Assembly: GCA_933228675.1 (NCBI GenBank)
Contig: OW121743.1
Span: forward strand, 69,380,834 to 69,444,833
DNA length: 64,000 nucleotides
Reading direction: 5' to 3'
DNA from: Stomorhina lunata
Taxonomy: Eukaryota; Arthropoda; Insecta; Diptera; Rhiniidae
The notes under the pieces are model-generated. The model was not told the DNA's origin. It saw only the letters and a program-made list of their open reading frames with translations, and ran no database searches. Each line of letters opens with the position of its first letter. The stretch's first letter is position 1. Below, in pieces: positions 51,540 through 62,089 of this stretch. The position numbers and the translations under genes were made by a program.

Positions 51540-54315
51540 TTTGCTATAAAAATAGGAATTTTTTGAAAAAATAAAAATAGGAAATTTTTGAAAAATATAG
51601 AAAATTTTTGAAAAATTTCCTATAAAAATAGGAAATTTTTGAAAAATTTCCTATAAAAATAGGAAATTTTTGAAAAATTTCCTATAAAAATAGGAAATTT
51701 TTGAAAAATTTCCTATAAAAATAGGAAATTTTTGAAAAATTTTCTATAAAAATAGGAAATTTTTGAAAAATTTCCTATAAAAATAGGAAATTTTTGAAAA
51801 ATTTCCTATAAAAATAGGAAATTTTTGAAAAATTTCCTATAAAAATAGGAAATTTTTGAAAAATTTCCTATAAAAATAGGAAATTTTTGAAAAATTTCCT
51901 ATAAAAATAGGAAATTTTTGAAAAATTTCCTATAAAAATAGGAAATTTTTGAAAAATTTCCTATAAAAATAGGAAATTTTTGAAAAATTTCCTATAAAAA
52001 TAGGAAATTTTTGAAAAATTTCCTATAAAAATAGGAAATTTTTGAAAAATTTCCTATAAAAATAGGAAATTTTTGAAAAATTTCCTATAAAAATAGGAAA
52101 TGTTTGAAAAATTTCCTATAAAAATAGGAAATTTTTGAAAAATTTCCTATAAAAATAAGAAATTTTTGAAAAATTTCCTATAAAAATAGGAAATTTTTTA
52201 AAAATTTCCTATAAAAATTGGAAATTTTTGAAAAATTTCCTATAAAAATAGCAAATTTTTGAAAAATTTCCTATAAAAATAGAAAATTTTTGAAAAATTT
52301 CCTATAAAAAAAGCAAATTTTTGAAAAATTTCCTATAAAAATAGCAAATTTTTGAAAAATTTCCTATAAAAATAGCAAATTTTTGAAAAATTTCCTATAA
52401 AAATAGGAAATTTTTGAAAAATTTTATATAAAAATAGTAAATTTTTTAAAAACTTCCTATAAAAATGGTAAATTTTTTAAAAACTTCCTATAAAAATGGT
52501 AAATTTTTGAAAAATTTCCTATAAAAATAGTAAATTTTTGAAAAATTTCCTATAAAAATAGAAAATTTTTGAAAAATTTCCTATAAAAATAGGAAATTTT
52601 TGAAAAATTTCCTATAAAAATAGGAAATTTTTGAAAAATTTCCTATAAAAATTTGAAAAATTTCCTATAAAAATAGGAAATATTTGAAAAATTTCCTATA
52701 AAAATAGGAAATTTTTGAAAAATTTCCTATAAAAATAGGAAATTTTTGAAAAATAGTAAATTTTTGAAAAATTTCCTATAAAAATAGTAAATTTTTGAAA
52801 AATTTCCTATAAAAATAGTAAATTTTTGAAAAATTTCCTATAAAAATAGTAAATTTTTGAAAAATTTCCTATAAAAATAGTAAATTTTTGAAAAATTTCC
52901 TATAAAAATAGTAAATTTTTTAAAAATTTCCTATAAAAATAGTAAATTTTTTAAAAATTTCCTATAAAAATAGTAAATTTTTTAAAAATTTCCTATAAAA
53001 ATAGAAAATTTTTGAAAAATTTCCTATAAAAATAGGAAATTTTTGAAAAATTTCCTATAAAAATAGTAAATTTTTGAAAAATTTCCTATAAAAATAGTAA
53101 ATTTTTGAAAAATTTCCTATAAAAATAGTAAATTTTTGAAAAATTTCCTATAAAAATAGTAAATTTTTGAAAAATTTCCTATAAAAATAGTAAATTTTTG
53201 AAAAATTTCCTATAAAAATAGTAAATTTTTGAAAAATTTCCTATAAAAATAGTAAATTTTTGAAAAATTTCCTATAAAAATAGAAAATTTTTGAAAAATT
53301 TCCTATAAAAATAGAAAATTTTTGAAAAATTTCCTATAAAAATAGTAAATTTTTGAAAAATTTCCTATAAAAATAGTAAATTTTTGAAAAATTTCCTATA
53401 AAAATAGTAAATTTTTGAAAAATTTCCTATAAAAATAGTAAATTTTTGAAAAATTTCCTATAAAAATAGTAAATTTTTGAAAAATTTCCTATAAAAATAG
53501 TAAATTTTTGAAAAATTTCCTATAAAAATAGTAAATTTTTGAAAAATTTCCTATAAAAATAGTAAATTTTTTAAAAATTTCCTATAAAAATAGTAAATTT
53601 TTTAAAAATTTCCTATAAAAATAGTAAATTTTTGAAAAATTTCCTATAAAAATAGAAAATTTTTGAAAAATTTCCTATAAAAATAGGAAATTTTTGAAAA
53701 AAATCCTATAAAAATAGGAAATTTTTGAAAAATTTCCTATAAAAATTTGAAAAATTTCCTATAAAAATAGGAAATATTTGAAAAATTTCCTATAAAAATA
53801 GGAAATTTTTGAAAAATTTCCTATAAAAATAGGAAATTTTTGAAAAATAGTAAATTTTTGAAAAATTTCCTATAAAAATAGTAAATTTTTGAAAAATTTC
53901 CTATAAAAATAGTAAATTTTTGAAAAATTTCCTATAAAAATAGTAAATTTTTGAAAAATTTCCTATAAAAATAGGAAATTTTTGAAAAATTTCCTATAAA
54001 AATAGGAAATTTTTGAAAAATTTCCTATAAAAATAGGAAATTTTTGAAAAATTTCCTATAAAAATAGGAAATTTTTGAAAAATTTCCTATAAAAATAGGA
54101 AATTTTTGAAAAATTTCCTAAAAAAAATAGGAAATTTTTGAAAAATTTACTATAAAAATTGTAAATTTTTGAAAAATTTCCTATAAAAATAGTAAATTTT
54201 TGAAAAATTTCCTATAAAAATAGTAAATTTTTGAAAAATTTCCTATAAAAATAGTAAATTTTTGAAAAATTTCCTATAAAAATAGTAAATTTTTGAAAAA
54301 TATAAAAATAGTAAT
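51540..54315. repeat. 31 bp minisatellite with hairpin-forming unit
   Basis: About 88 copies of a 31 bp unit made of TAGGAAATTTTTG, AAAAATTTCCTA and TAAAAA. The first two parts are reverse complements around a central G, so each unit is nearly a perfect palindrome. TAG(G/T)AAA and TAGAAAA variants occur in blocks. A distinctive short unit (TATAAAAATTTGAAAAAT) at 52652 and another at 52753 recur at 53746 and 53847, giving a 1094 bp block duplication. Confidence 0.97.
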
Positions 54316-54329
54316 TTTAATAATTTTGT

Positions 54330-54450
54330 AGGAGTATATGTATGTCTCTAAAACTTAAGGAAAACTTGTTAAATTCTTGGTTCAAATTGAACCTAAGTTG
54401 TGAAGGGTGTTATACAGACGTGCTTGATAGACTATAGCTTTTCTTATTTG
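54330..54450 (+). mobile_element. mini-me-like element fragment
   Basis: Contains GTCTCTAAAACTTAAGGAAA, then GTGAAGGGTGTTATACAGAC and GACTATAGCTTTTCTTATTT. This matches one end of the copies at 24385-24625 and 60285-60962. Confidence 0.5.
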
Positions 54451-54459
54451 TTAATTCTA

Positions 54460-56509
54460 GCAACATGTTGCCAAGATAAAATTTTATGTAACATGAAACC
54501 AAATTTTTAAATATTTGTAACTTTAAGGAATTTCGGAAGATTTTGCAAGTATTTTTGATGCCAAATATTCTCAAGACTCTAAGGGATCTAAAAACTATAA
54601 AATCTTTTCAAAATTGTTACTGGGAATTGTGATTTATAAATATAAAAATTTCGAAAATTTTTTTCGTTTTCAATCTTTAATTTGAAAAGTTTCGGTAGCA
54701 TGCGAATGTACCAAAAGAGATAAATTATACAGAAAACATTTAATGAACATACGAGTATATGTAGATACATTTCTAAAATTTTTTTTAAAATTTTTTTGTA
54801 AACGTTATGGTTTTATGGGTTTTAAAACAAAGTTAACTGTTTATTTGTATTGAAACTTACCTTAAATTAAAGTTTAGAGATGCAATGATTTAATAGATGC
54901 TTAATGTTATAAATATTGAGATACAAATATGTATCTTTTAGATTTATTATGTATCTAAAATGATTTGTGATGAAGCTTAAGATGAAATTTTAATCCAATT
55001 AAAGATGAAATATTTGTAATTTATTTTGAAATTTAAAATTTTTGATATTATGTTAAATGGGGGTTTTTAAACACATAAATTTTGGCACTGGTTTAAATGA
55101 TTTAAGATTTTGGTAGGTTTTAAATGAGCTTGAGATTTATTTACTAGCAGTTAATTTTTTTTTATTTTTGAAAAGGATTTACACTATAAATTTTTTTGAA
55201 AATTTAAATAAAAATATTTTTTATTTATTTTATTAAGGGCTTTAAGATTTTATTGATTTTTTTCTTTATATTAAAAATTTAGCATTAATTTAATTTTGTG
55301 TTTAGAAAATTTAGAACATTATTTTTTTACCACCCTAGAACTGAACACAAAACATTTTCCATAACACGCACACGATTTTGAAAACCCTCTAAACGAACAC
55401 ACTTTTTTGTATTATGGGTTATAAAACAATAGACCAACAAAAATTTATATATACTTTTTTGTATCCCTTGGATACCGAGGGCTACTTGCAGCGGTAATAA
55501 CAAATCCTTAAAAAATTCACAACAAATACACAACAAAATCAGGGGAACGGGTACAGGGAAGAGTGTCTAAAGTGAAACGTCAAAAAGTCATAAAAGCAAA
55601 TTACAGCTTGAAAGGTCATTTGTCCTGAAAAATGTGTTAAGGGAATCGAAGTCGAAGACGTGGTCGTTTAGCAACCCTTAAATTTTTTAGCAAAATTCTG
55701 CAAATCTCATAGATACATAAACATCAAAACAGATAAATTCGCTTAAGAAAAACAACAGAATCTTATCAATTTTGTTATTTCTCTTTGATAATAACGATTT
55801 TGTCTAGTTAAATGTCATTATTTAGCCTAAAAGTTGTTATGTCAAAAATATCCTTAATAACCCACCCTATTTTCGTTTTCCTTGTATAAATAATTCCTTG
55901 TTCTAATTTCTTTGTTAAAACCACTTTACTCTGTATCTTTTAGATACACAGGTGTATTTTTTCATTTTAAATTTTTTACATTTTTAATTAATTTTATGTA
56001 TATTTATTTATAATTATTTTATTATTGTTTAAATTTCTCATTTAATGAGTATTTTCCCAGCTTATTTCAAGCTGTGCTAACTCATTGTTAAGAAATTCCA
56101 AAAAGTATCTTTTAGTTACTTTTGCTTTCCGAATTCCGACCGCTTTAACGTTTTTATCGAACTCTTCGCTTTGAGATACTCCATAAAACTAATGGTTTGG
56201 CTGGAAACGTAACAGCTAAATTGAGGTGGTTACGTTTTTGAATATTCGACGTAACGTAACGGCCACAATCTCTCTCTTTCTCAGTGTATCTTTTGCTCTC
56301 AGAGTTTGCGCTCCCTATTTACGTATTTTCTTTTCTGTTTTGGGAGCTAGTTTTATTTGTTTGGAGTTCTTCTGCTTTGTTTTGCTCATGTTATTCGGTA
56401 AAAAGTATTTTTGTTTGTTTTGCTTTGTGGTCAGACAAATCTGTACCGGGAGAAAAATTGGTATAAATGAACAAATTCGAACTAATTCTAATTAGTAAAA
56501 AAATTTTAA
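54460..56509. other. AT-rich interval with a more complex right half, no gene proven
   Basis: One palindrome lies near 54460. 55320-55720 and 56120-56460 are less AT-rich. Near 56215-56285 are repeated GTAACG elements (ACGTAACGTAACGGC), a CTCTCTCT run and TCAGTG, which resembles a fly initiator. This could be regulatory DNA. The 69- and 89-codon frames at 55327-55536 and 56226-56495 have no family motif. Confidence 0.3.
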
Positions 56510-57960
56510 ATTTAAAAATTTAAAAATTTAAATTTAAAAACTTATTTAGTTAAAAAATTTTGAAAAATATTTGTAGAAAAATTTTCGGTATAAAAAATGT
56601 TTACAAAAAAACTTTTCAGGTGTAAAAATTTTTGGTACAAAAATGTTCTATAGAAAAATTTTCAGACCTAAAAATTTTCTATAGAAAAATTTTCAGAACG
56701 AAAAATTTTCTATCAAAAATTTTCAGACCTAAAAATTTTCAAACTGAAAAATTTTCTATAGAAAAATTTTCAAACCGAAAAATTTCTATAGAAAAATTTT
56801 CAGACCTAAAATTTTCTATAGAAAATTTTTAGACCGAAATGTTTTCTATAGAACCGAACAATTTTCTATAGAAAGATTTTTATACCGAAAAATTTTATTC
56901 CGAAAAATTTTATTTCGAAAATATTTTCTATAGAAAAATTTTATTCCAAAAATTTTTCTATAGAAAAATTTGTTTAACAAAGAATTTTTGATAGAAAAAT
57001 TTGTATAACAAACAATTTTTTATGGAAAAATTTTCATACCGAAAAATTTTCGAAAAAAAAAATATACTGAAAATTTGTAACCGAAAAATTTTTAAAACGA
57101 AAGATTTTCTATGCAAAAATTTTTATACTGAAAAATTTCCTCAAAAAAAAATGTATATTCTAAAAATTTTCTATAGAAAACAATTTATACCGAAAATGTT
57201 CTATAAAAAAATTTGTGTGCAAAAAAAAAAAATGTTTAAAGAAAAATTTGTATACCAATAAATTTTTTTCAGAAAAGTTTTTATACCGAAAATTTTTTTA
57301 TAAAAAATGTTTGTTCCAAAAAAATTTATATTCAAACGGAAAAAAATTTCCTATATGAAAAACTCCTATACAGAAGATTTTTTATACTAAGAAATTTTCT
57401 TTAAAAAAATTCTTTTCCCAAAAAAATTTCAATAAAAAACATTTTTAAGTTAAAAAATTTCTATAATAAATTGTTGTACCAATAAAAGTTTTCTAAGAAA
57501 ATTTAATAGAAATTTTTCTGTAGAAATTTTGCGCTGTGTAAAAAATTTGTTATTAAAAAAATTGCGCATAAATTTTTTTTATAGAAAAGTTTTGGTTAAA
57601 AATTTGTGTGGACTACAAGTTTTTCTATAGAAAATTTTCTTTTAAAAATTTTTCTATAGAAAATTTTTTTTTAAAAATTGTTCTACAGCAAATTTTCGGT
57701 TAAAAATTTTTCTGCGGAAAATTTTCGGTTACAAATTTTTCTATAGAAATTTTTTTATACAAAATTTTCGGTTAGAAATTTTTCTATAGAAAATTTTCGG
57801 TTTGAAATTTTTTTATAGAAGATTTTCTTTTAAAAATTTTTCTTGCACCGAAAAATTGTATTGTTCGAAAAATTCTTATACCTAAAATTTTCTATTTTTA
57901 CCTGTTTTTCTATAGAAAATTTTACTGCTTAATATTTTTCGATATAAAATTTTTAACCAA
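56510..57960. repeat. AT minisatellite, CCGAAAAATTTTCTATAGAAAA type
   Basis: Irregular units alternate TTTTCTATAGAAAA with AAATTTTCAGACC or ATACCGAAAAATTTTC. From 57540 the direction changes to TTTTTCTATAGAAAATTTTC with GGTTAAAAA. It is more decayed than other arrays and shares the CTATAG core with 6951-8470. Confidence 0.88.
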
Positions 57961-57964
57961 TATT

Positions 57965-58260
57965 TAAAATTTATTTCATATAAATTTATGTGGAACCTTG
58001 GAAGAATGTGAACCGATTTTCTCAAATTCAGCAATTTGATTACAGTTTTTACAAAAATATGTGTGCAATAGATTTACTAGCTTTTTTATTATCTTCGTCG
58101 CATTTAGTAACTTCAGGTCAAACATAGACCGATTACAGCGAAATTTAAAAATCTGAAATCCGTAAAAAGAGTCCATTTCAATAGCAATGGTTTAATTGAC
58201 AAACTGACTTATCATACTTTTTCAACTTATGGTGGTCAAGGGTATATAAAATACATACGA
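57965..58260 (+). mobile_element. mini-me-like element, internally deleted
   Basis: Landmarks GTGAACCGATTTTCTCAAAT, GCAATTTGATTACAG and the end ACTTATGGTGGTCAAGGGTA. The order matches the copy at 29818-30636, without the GGAC microsatellite. Confidence 0.6.
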
Positions 58261-58399
58261 ATATTGTATCTTTGTTAAAATTTATTCAAGGATTTGAATG
58301 ATTAAAATAATTAAATTTGTATACGGTTTGAAATCACCCAATTTGTTCATGTAAAGATGATAATTTGTTTATTTTATATAAATGAAGCTATTTTAAACT

Positions 58400-59807
58400 T
58401 TAAGTGCTTTTTAAAATCGAAAAGTTGACAACCCTGTTATCACACTTGTTTTTGTCATTTTTCTTTCTACCACCCGCTACAAGTGTGTTGAATTCGAACA
58501 GCTGAGACCGCTACTCACCACTGCAGCAAACGTCAGCCAAAAACAAAAGCCCGACGAAAAACGAAAACAAAAGAGACTTGAGAAAAGTGTAATATTTTTT
58601 TGTGTTGTTATAGCAAACACTTTTTTCGATCAAAAGAAAACAGACAGAATTTTTCAGAAAAATTGATTTTGCGGAAAGAAAAAGAAGGAAATTGTGAAAA
58701 TTTTAGAGGAAAAATTTAAGAAAATTCAAAGAAAACTTGTGCAATAAAATTAAATAAAATGGTAATTAATTGAAGAAATCACAGATAAGTGTAGATATAT
58801 TACAAAATTTCCTCAAAAAAGTGAAAAGATTTAATTAAATTTGTATTTTTTCCTGCCTTAAATTGGGTTGGAAAATCGTAAATGAAAAAAATAGATACAA
58901 ATTTATTTAATCAAAGAAAGAAAAAAAAGAGCGACCGACCACGACTGCGATGACAGGAAGGAAGTAAAATGGTTGGTAGTGATTTATTGATTTTTTACAG
59001 AAAAATTTTACAAATTTCAAAGAAAATTTTATTAAAAATGTGTTAAACTTAAAAAAGAATAAATAAAACATTAAAGTTAAAGAAAAAGTTTGAAAAATTA
59101 ACAAGTGTTTAAAGAAATCCAGCAGACAACTAAGAAACAGACATGGTCCGTTGTGCTAAAATTGGCAACATTCATTATGTGGCAAGTAATGTTGTACCCC
59201 TCCCTCAACCTCTTCTAGCCTTTGTTTTTAATGATTCGCAAAATCTTGTACAGACTTTTGTGCATTAACATGAAAAAAAAGTAAAGAAATATTATTTCCT
59301 ATGTTTTTCCATTGCAAAATGGGGTGTAGAATATTAATTGTGTTCTTTTAACATTTCATTTTTTTTGTGGGAGGCCCCAGAAGATGTTGCTGGGATCATG
59401 TTTGCTAATGGCAAAACATCATCATCATCATCTTAGCCGTCGTGAAAACATAAAAATAACAAAGGTGTAGTTATGGTTTTGCTTATGTTTTTCGTCGTGG
59501 CTGTGGCTTTTGTTGCAGTTGAGGTTTTATTTAGTAAAATTTCTTCTCGCCATCATTGTATGTATCCATCCATCCAACTTTTTTCATACACACTGTTATT
59601 CTTTTCTTTTTTTTATTTCATGTTTTAGAACCAGCCATTCACTTACAGCCTCCTCATTCTCCATCTTAGCACCACCACCGCCTTCTACTTTGACGTTGTT
59701 TTTCTGTTCTTCTGTTTGTTCATCTAATGATTCTGCGAAAGCTACTGCAGCATCATCGTCATCGTTTATTTAATGCATACTTTTTAGACAGAGTGTTGCA
59801 AAAATAT
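58400..59807 (+). other. GC-richer interval, possible 5' exon of a host gene
   Basis: 58440-58600 is the least AT-rich non-repeat stretch nearby, with an E-box CAGCTG (about 58499) and purine-rich sequence resembling a fly 5' untranslated leader. At 58759 an ATG is followed at once by GTAATT, a possible splice donor. A second ATG at 59143 in a good fly context (ACAGACATGG) opens a 41-codon frame (MVRCAKIGNIHYVASNV...). A possible donor GTAATG lies inside it near 59183. I recognise no protein. The 87-codon frame at 59510-59773 is low-complexity and probably noncoding. All of this is inference. Confidence 0.25.
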
Positions 59808-60240
59808 TTGTTATACCCTTCACACTATAAGGGGAAGTGTTTGTGCTGATGTGTTAAATGCATAGAAATATTGGTCTGAAACTCACCCTTAATTATACCG
59901 ATAGACTTAGAATCCTTCCCTCAGATATCTATACGCCCATCTGGAGGGCTGTCCTGCTGGCTAGGCGTATATTAAAATTTGTAATCATTGTACAATTTGC
60001 AATTTTTAAGATAATTTCATAGTTGGCTCAGTACTTTTTTGCAGAGGGACCATTGCTATAAAAATTGGCCAAAATTGATTTAATATTTCGGTTACCTCCA
60101 ATAGGGCTCTCTTCTCAAAATTGAGATGTAGGGCACAAATTTCACTATAAGTTTTCAATAATTATTGTCATTAATTTTGTACTTAATTTTGTTGAAATCA
60201 GTCCATTTTTCATCATAGCTCCCTTTTTGAAAAAATTTTG
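59808..60240 (-). mobile_element. mini-me-like element, degraded
   Basis: Begins TATACCCTTCACACTATAAG, followed by GCATAGAAATATTGGTCTGA and ACCGATAGACTTAGAATC. A decayed GTCC region (GGGCTGTCCTGCTGGCTAGG) lies near 59950. It runs in reverse relative to 29818-30636. Confidence 0.65.
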
Positions 60241-60284
60241 TATTTTTATGTTTATGGCTCCGTTCTTTCTCCTACTCTTTTTAT

Positions 60285-60962
60285 TACCTTCATCACCATA
60301 AGTGGAAGGGTATACATATTTGGTTTGCGTTGATGTTTGTATTGCATAGAAATATTGGTCTGAGACCTTTTAGTATACCGATCGACTCAGAATAACTTCC
60401 TGAGTTGTTTTAACGATCTCCGTCCGACTTGCTGGCTGGATATCTAGTAAGCACGTTATCAATGTACAGGTCGTAGCTTTAATGATAATTTATTGAAATT
60501 TGGCACAGACTCATATTTTGGTCCAAGGATGATCCCTATACTTTTTGGACTAACTCGGATTACTATTTACTATTTCCATTTACAGTCACAAATGTAGTTA
60601 TATTTTAGAAATATTCAGCATAAATATTGTTTATGATAACGTAAATCAGTGTACTTAATTTTGTAGGAATCGGACCACATTTTACCAACCTCCCTTACAA
60701 GATACATTCTCAAAAGTCGTTAAAATTCCCATAAAAGAACAAAAACGCTATGCACAACCAATAACCGAAATTTGGTAACAATCGATCCACAATTGATCCT
60801 AGCTCCCATATCAGGCCCTTAGTCGGAAATGACATTAATCTACTTAAATCTCTAAATTAAAAAAATAGCTCATAGTATGTGTATGTATATCTCTAAGACT
60901 TAAGGAAAACTTGTGAATGGTATCTTAAAGTCGGGCTTGACGGACTATAGCTTTCTTACTTG
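60285..60962 (-). mobile_element. mini-me-like element
   Basis: Begins TACCTTCATCACCATAAGTG, with TAGTATACCGATCGACTCAG and CCGTCCGACTTGCTGGCTGG. It ends TATAGCTTTCTTACTTG, the reverse complement of the start of the copy at 29818. No coding content is supported. Confidence 0.7.
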
Positions 60963-60982
60963 TTTATATTTCTGAATGACCT

Positions 60983-61340
60983 TCTGTTCTGGTCATGGAA
61001 ATACAGTGCGATGTTCGTTGGACTCAACACATCTTTAATGTGCTGAAAGAAGCATTGAAGTGCCTCGGTTTTCTTATTCGGTGTTAGGTGTACTTCACAC
61101 CATCTGATCTTCTTTTTATTTGCACCACTTACATTCGGCCAAAGATGGAGCTTCTCAACCACGTACAGGAGAGAGCGAAGGTGCTCATTGGTGACAGTAG
61201 CTATTGATTCACTAGAGCATCGTTGCTATGTGGGATGTGTTTGACTGTTCTATCGCTTCTGTAATGGTTAGTGCTCTGATGAAATTAGGGATACGGTCCT
61301 CGAAACAGGCACATTTTTACGCACATCCTTTTGTGGTCGA
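60983..61340 (+). pseudogene. Non-LTR reverse transcriptase C-terminal fragment, decayed
   Basis: In one plus frame from 60983: VRWTQHIFNVLKEALKCLGF, then an in-frame TAG (61070 region), then VYFTPSDLLFICTTYIRPKM and ELLNHVQERAKVLIGDSS. These match the region after the catalytic core in Jockey-like elements (usually a Lys-Lys-Leu-Gly-Phe segment, YFTP..L, IRP.MEY, LLDRVQ.RA..LIGD). The expected 'MEYCSHIW' segment is missing between IRPKM and ELLNHV, so there is an internal deletion. After a stop at about 61195 another frame ends in AHFYAHPFVVD, the conserved HP..VD box near the C-terminus. Several breaks make it a clear pseudogene. It lies between two mini-me-like elements. The 68-codon minus-strand frame at 60956-61162 is its shadow. 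Confidence 0.75.
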
Positions 61341-61349
61341 TTGACCACT

Positions 61350-62085
61350 ATTTATACCCTTCACCACCATAGGTGGAAAGAGTATAAATACACACTTTTT
61401 AGTATACCAATAGCCTTAGAATCAATTTAGCGATGTCAGTCCGTCCGTCCCTCTGGACGGCTGGCTGGAACCCCAAAGTACAGGTCGCAATTATAAAGAT
61501 AATTTAAAGAAATTTCGCAGAGATAATTTTTTTTATAGTGGGACTATGGCTATTGAAATACGTCAAAATCGGTCCATTATTTATGGTACCCCCCATAGGT
61601 CCCACTTCCCGAAATTGATATGTTGGCAACAAAAATCGATATTTTTTCATGAAATTTAAAACAAATAATGTTTATGTAAACTTAAATCACTGTACCAAAT
61701 TTCGTTGAAATCGGTCCACATTTGACCATAGTTCCCATACAAACTATTCTGTTAAAACGCACAATGAGACAAAAATCACGAAAACGCTCATAAATCTAAA
61801 GATAATGAGAATTTTAAGCTTATTTTTTGCATACATAATTTTTGTAACAACTGTAATTTGTAATTTGCTAAATTTCGAGATAATCGGTCCACATTTGACC
61901 CTAGCTCTCATATAAGTCCAAATGACGGAATCAGCTTAGATACATAAATTTTGAGAACATGTTTGTATGCTGGCAAAATTTAGCAAATATTTGTCTTTAT
62001 ACGGGAAAAAGAAAACCTTTGACCTTAGTGGTGAATGGTATCGTATGGTCTGGCTTGACCGACTATAGCACTTTCTTACTTGTTT
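61350..62085 (-). mobile_element. mini-me-like element, near full length
   Basis: Begins TATACCCTTCACCACCATAG and ends CGACTATAGCACTTTCTTAC. The GTCC tract (GTCAGTCCGTCCGTCC near 61436) matches the GGAC run at 30471 in reverse. Internal landmarks are TGTACCAAATTTCGTTGAAA and GAGATAATCGGTCCACATTT. It is strongly similar to 29818-30636 along its length. Confidence 0.75.
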
Positions 62086-62089
62086 TTTT

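Noticed and set aside
56226..56495. 89-codon frame as a small membrane protein
   Set aside because: Hydrophobic stretches follow from T-rich sequence; no homologous motif, and overlapping frames in other phases are similar.
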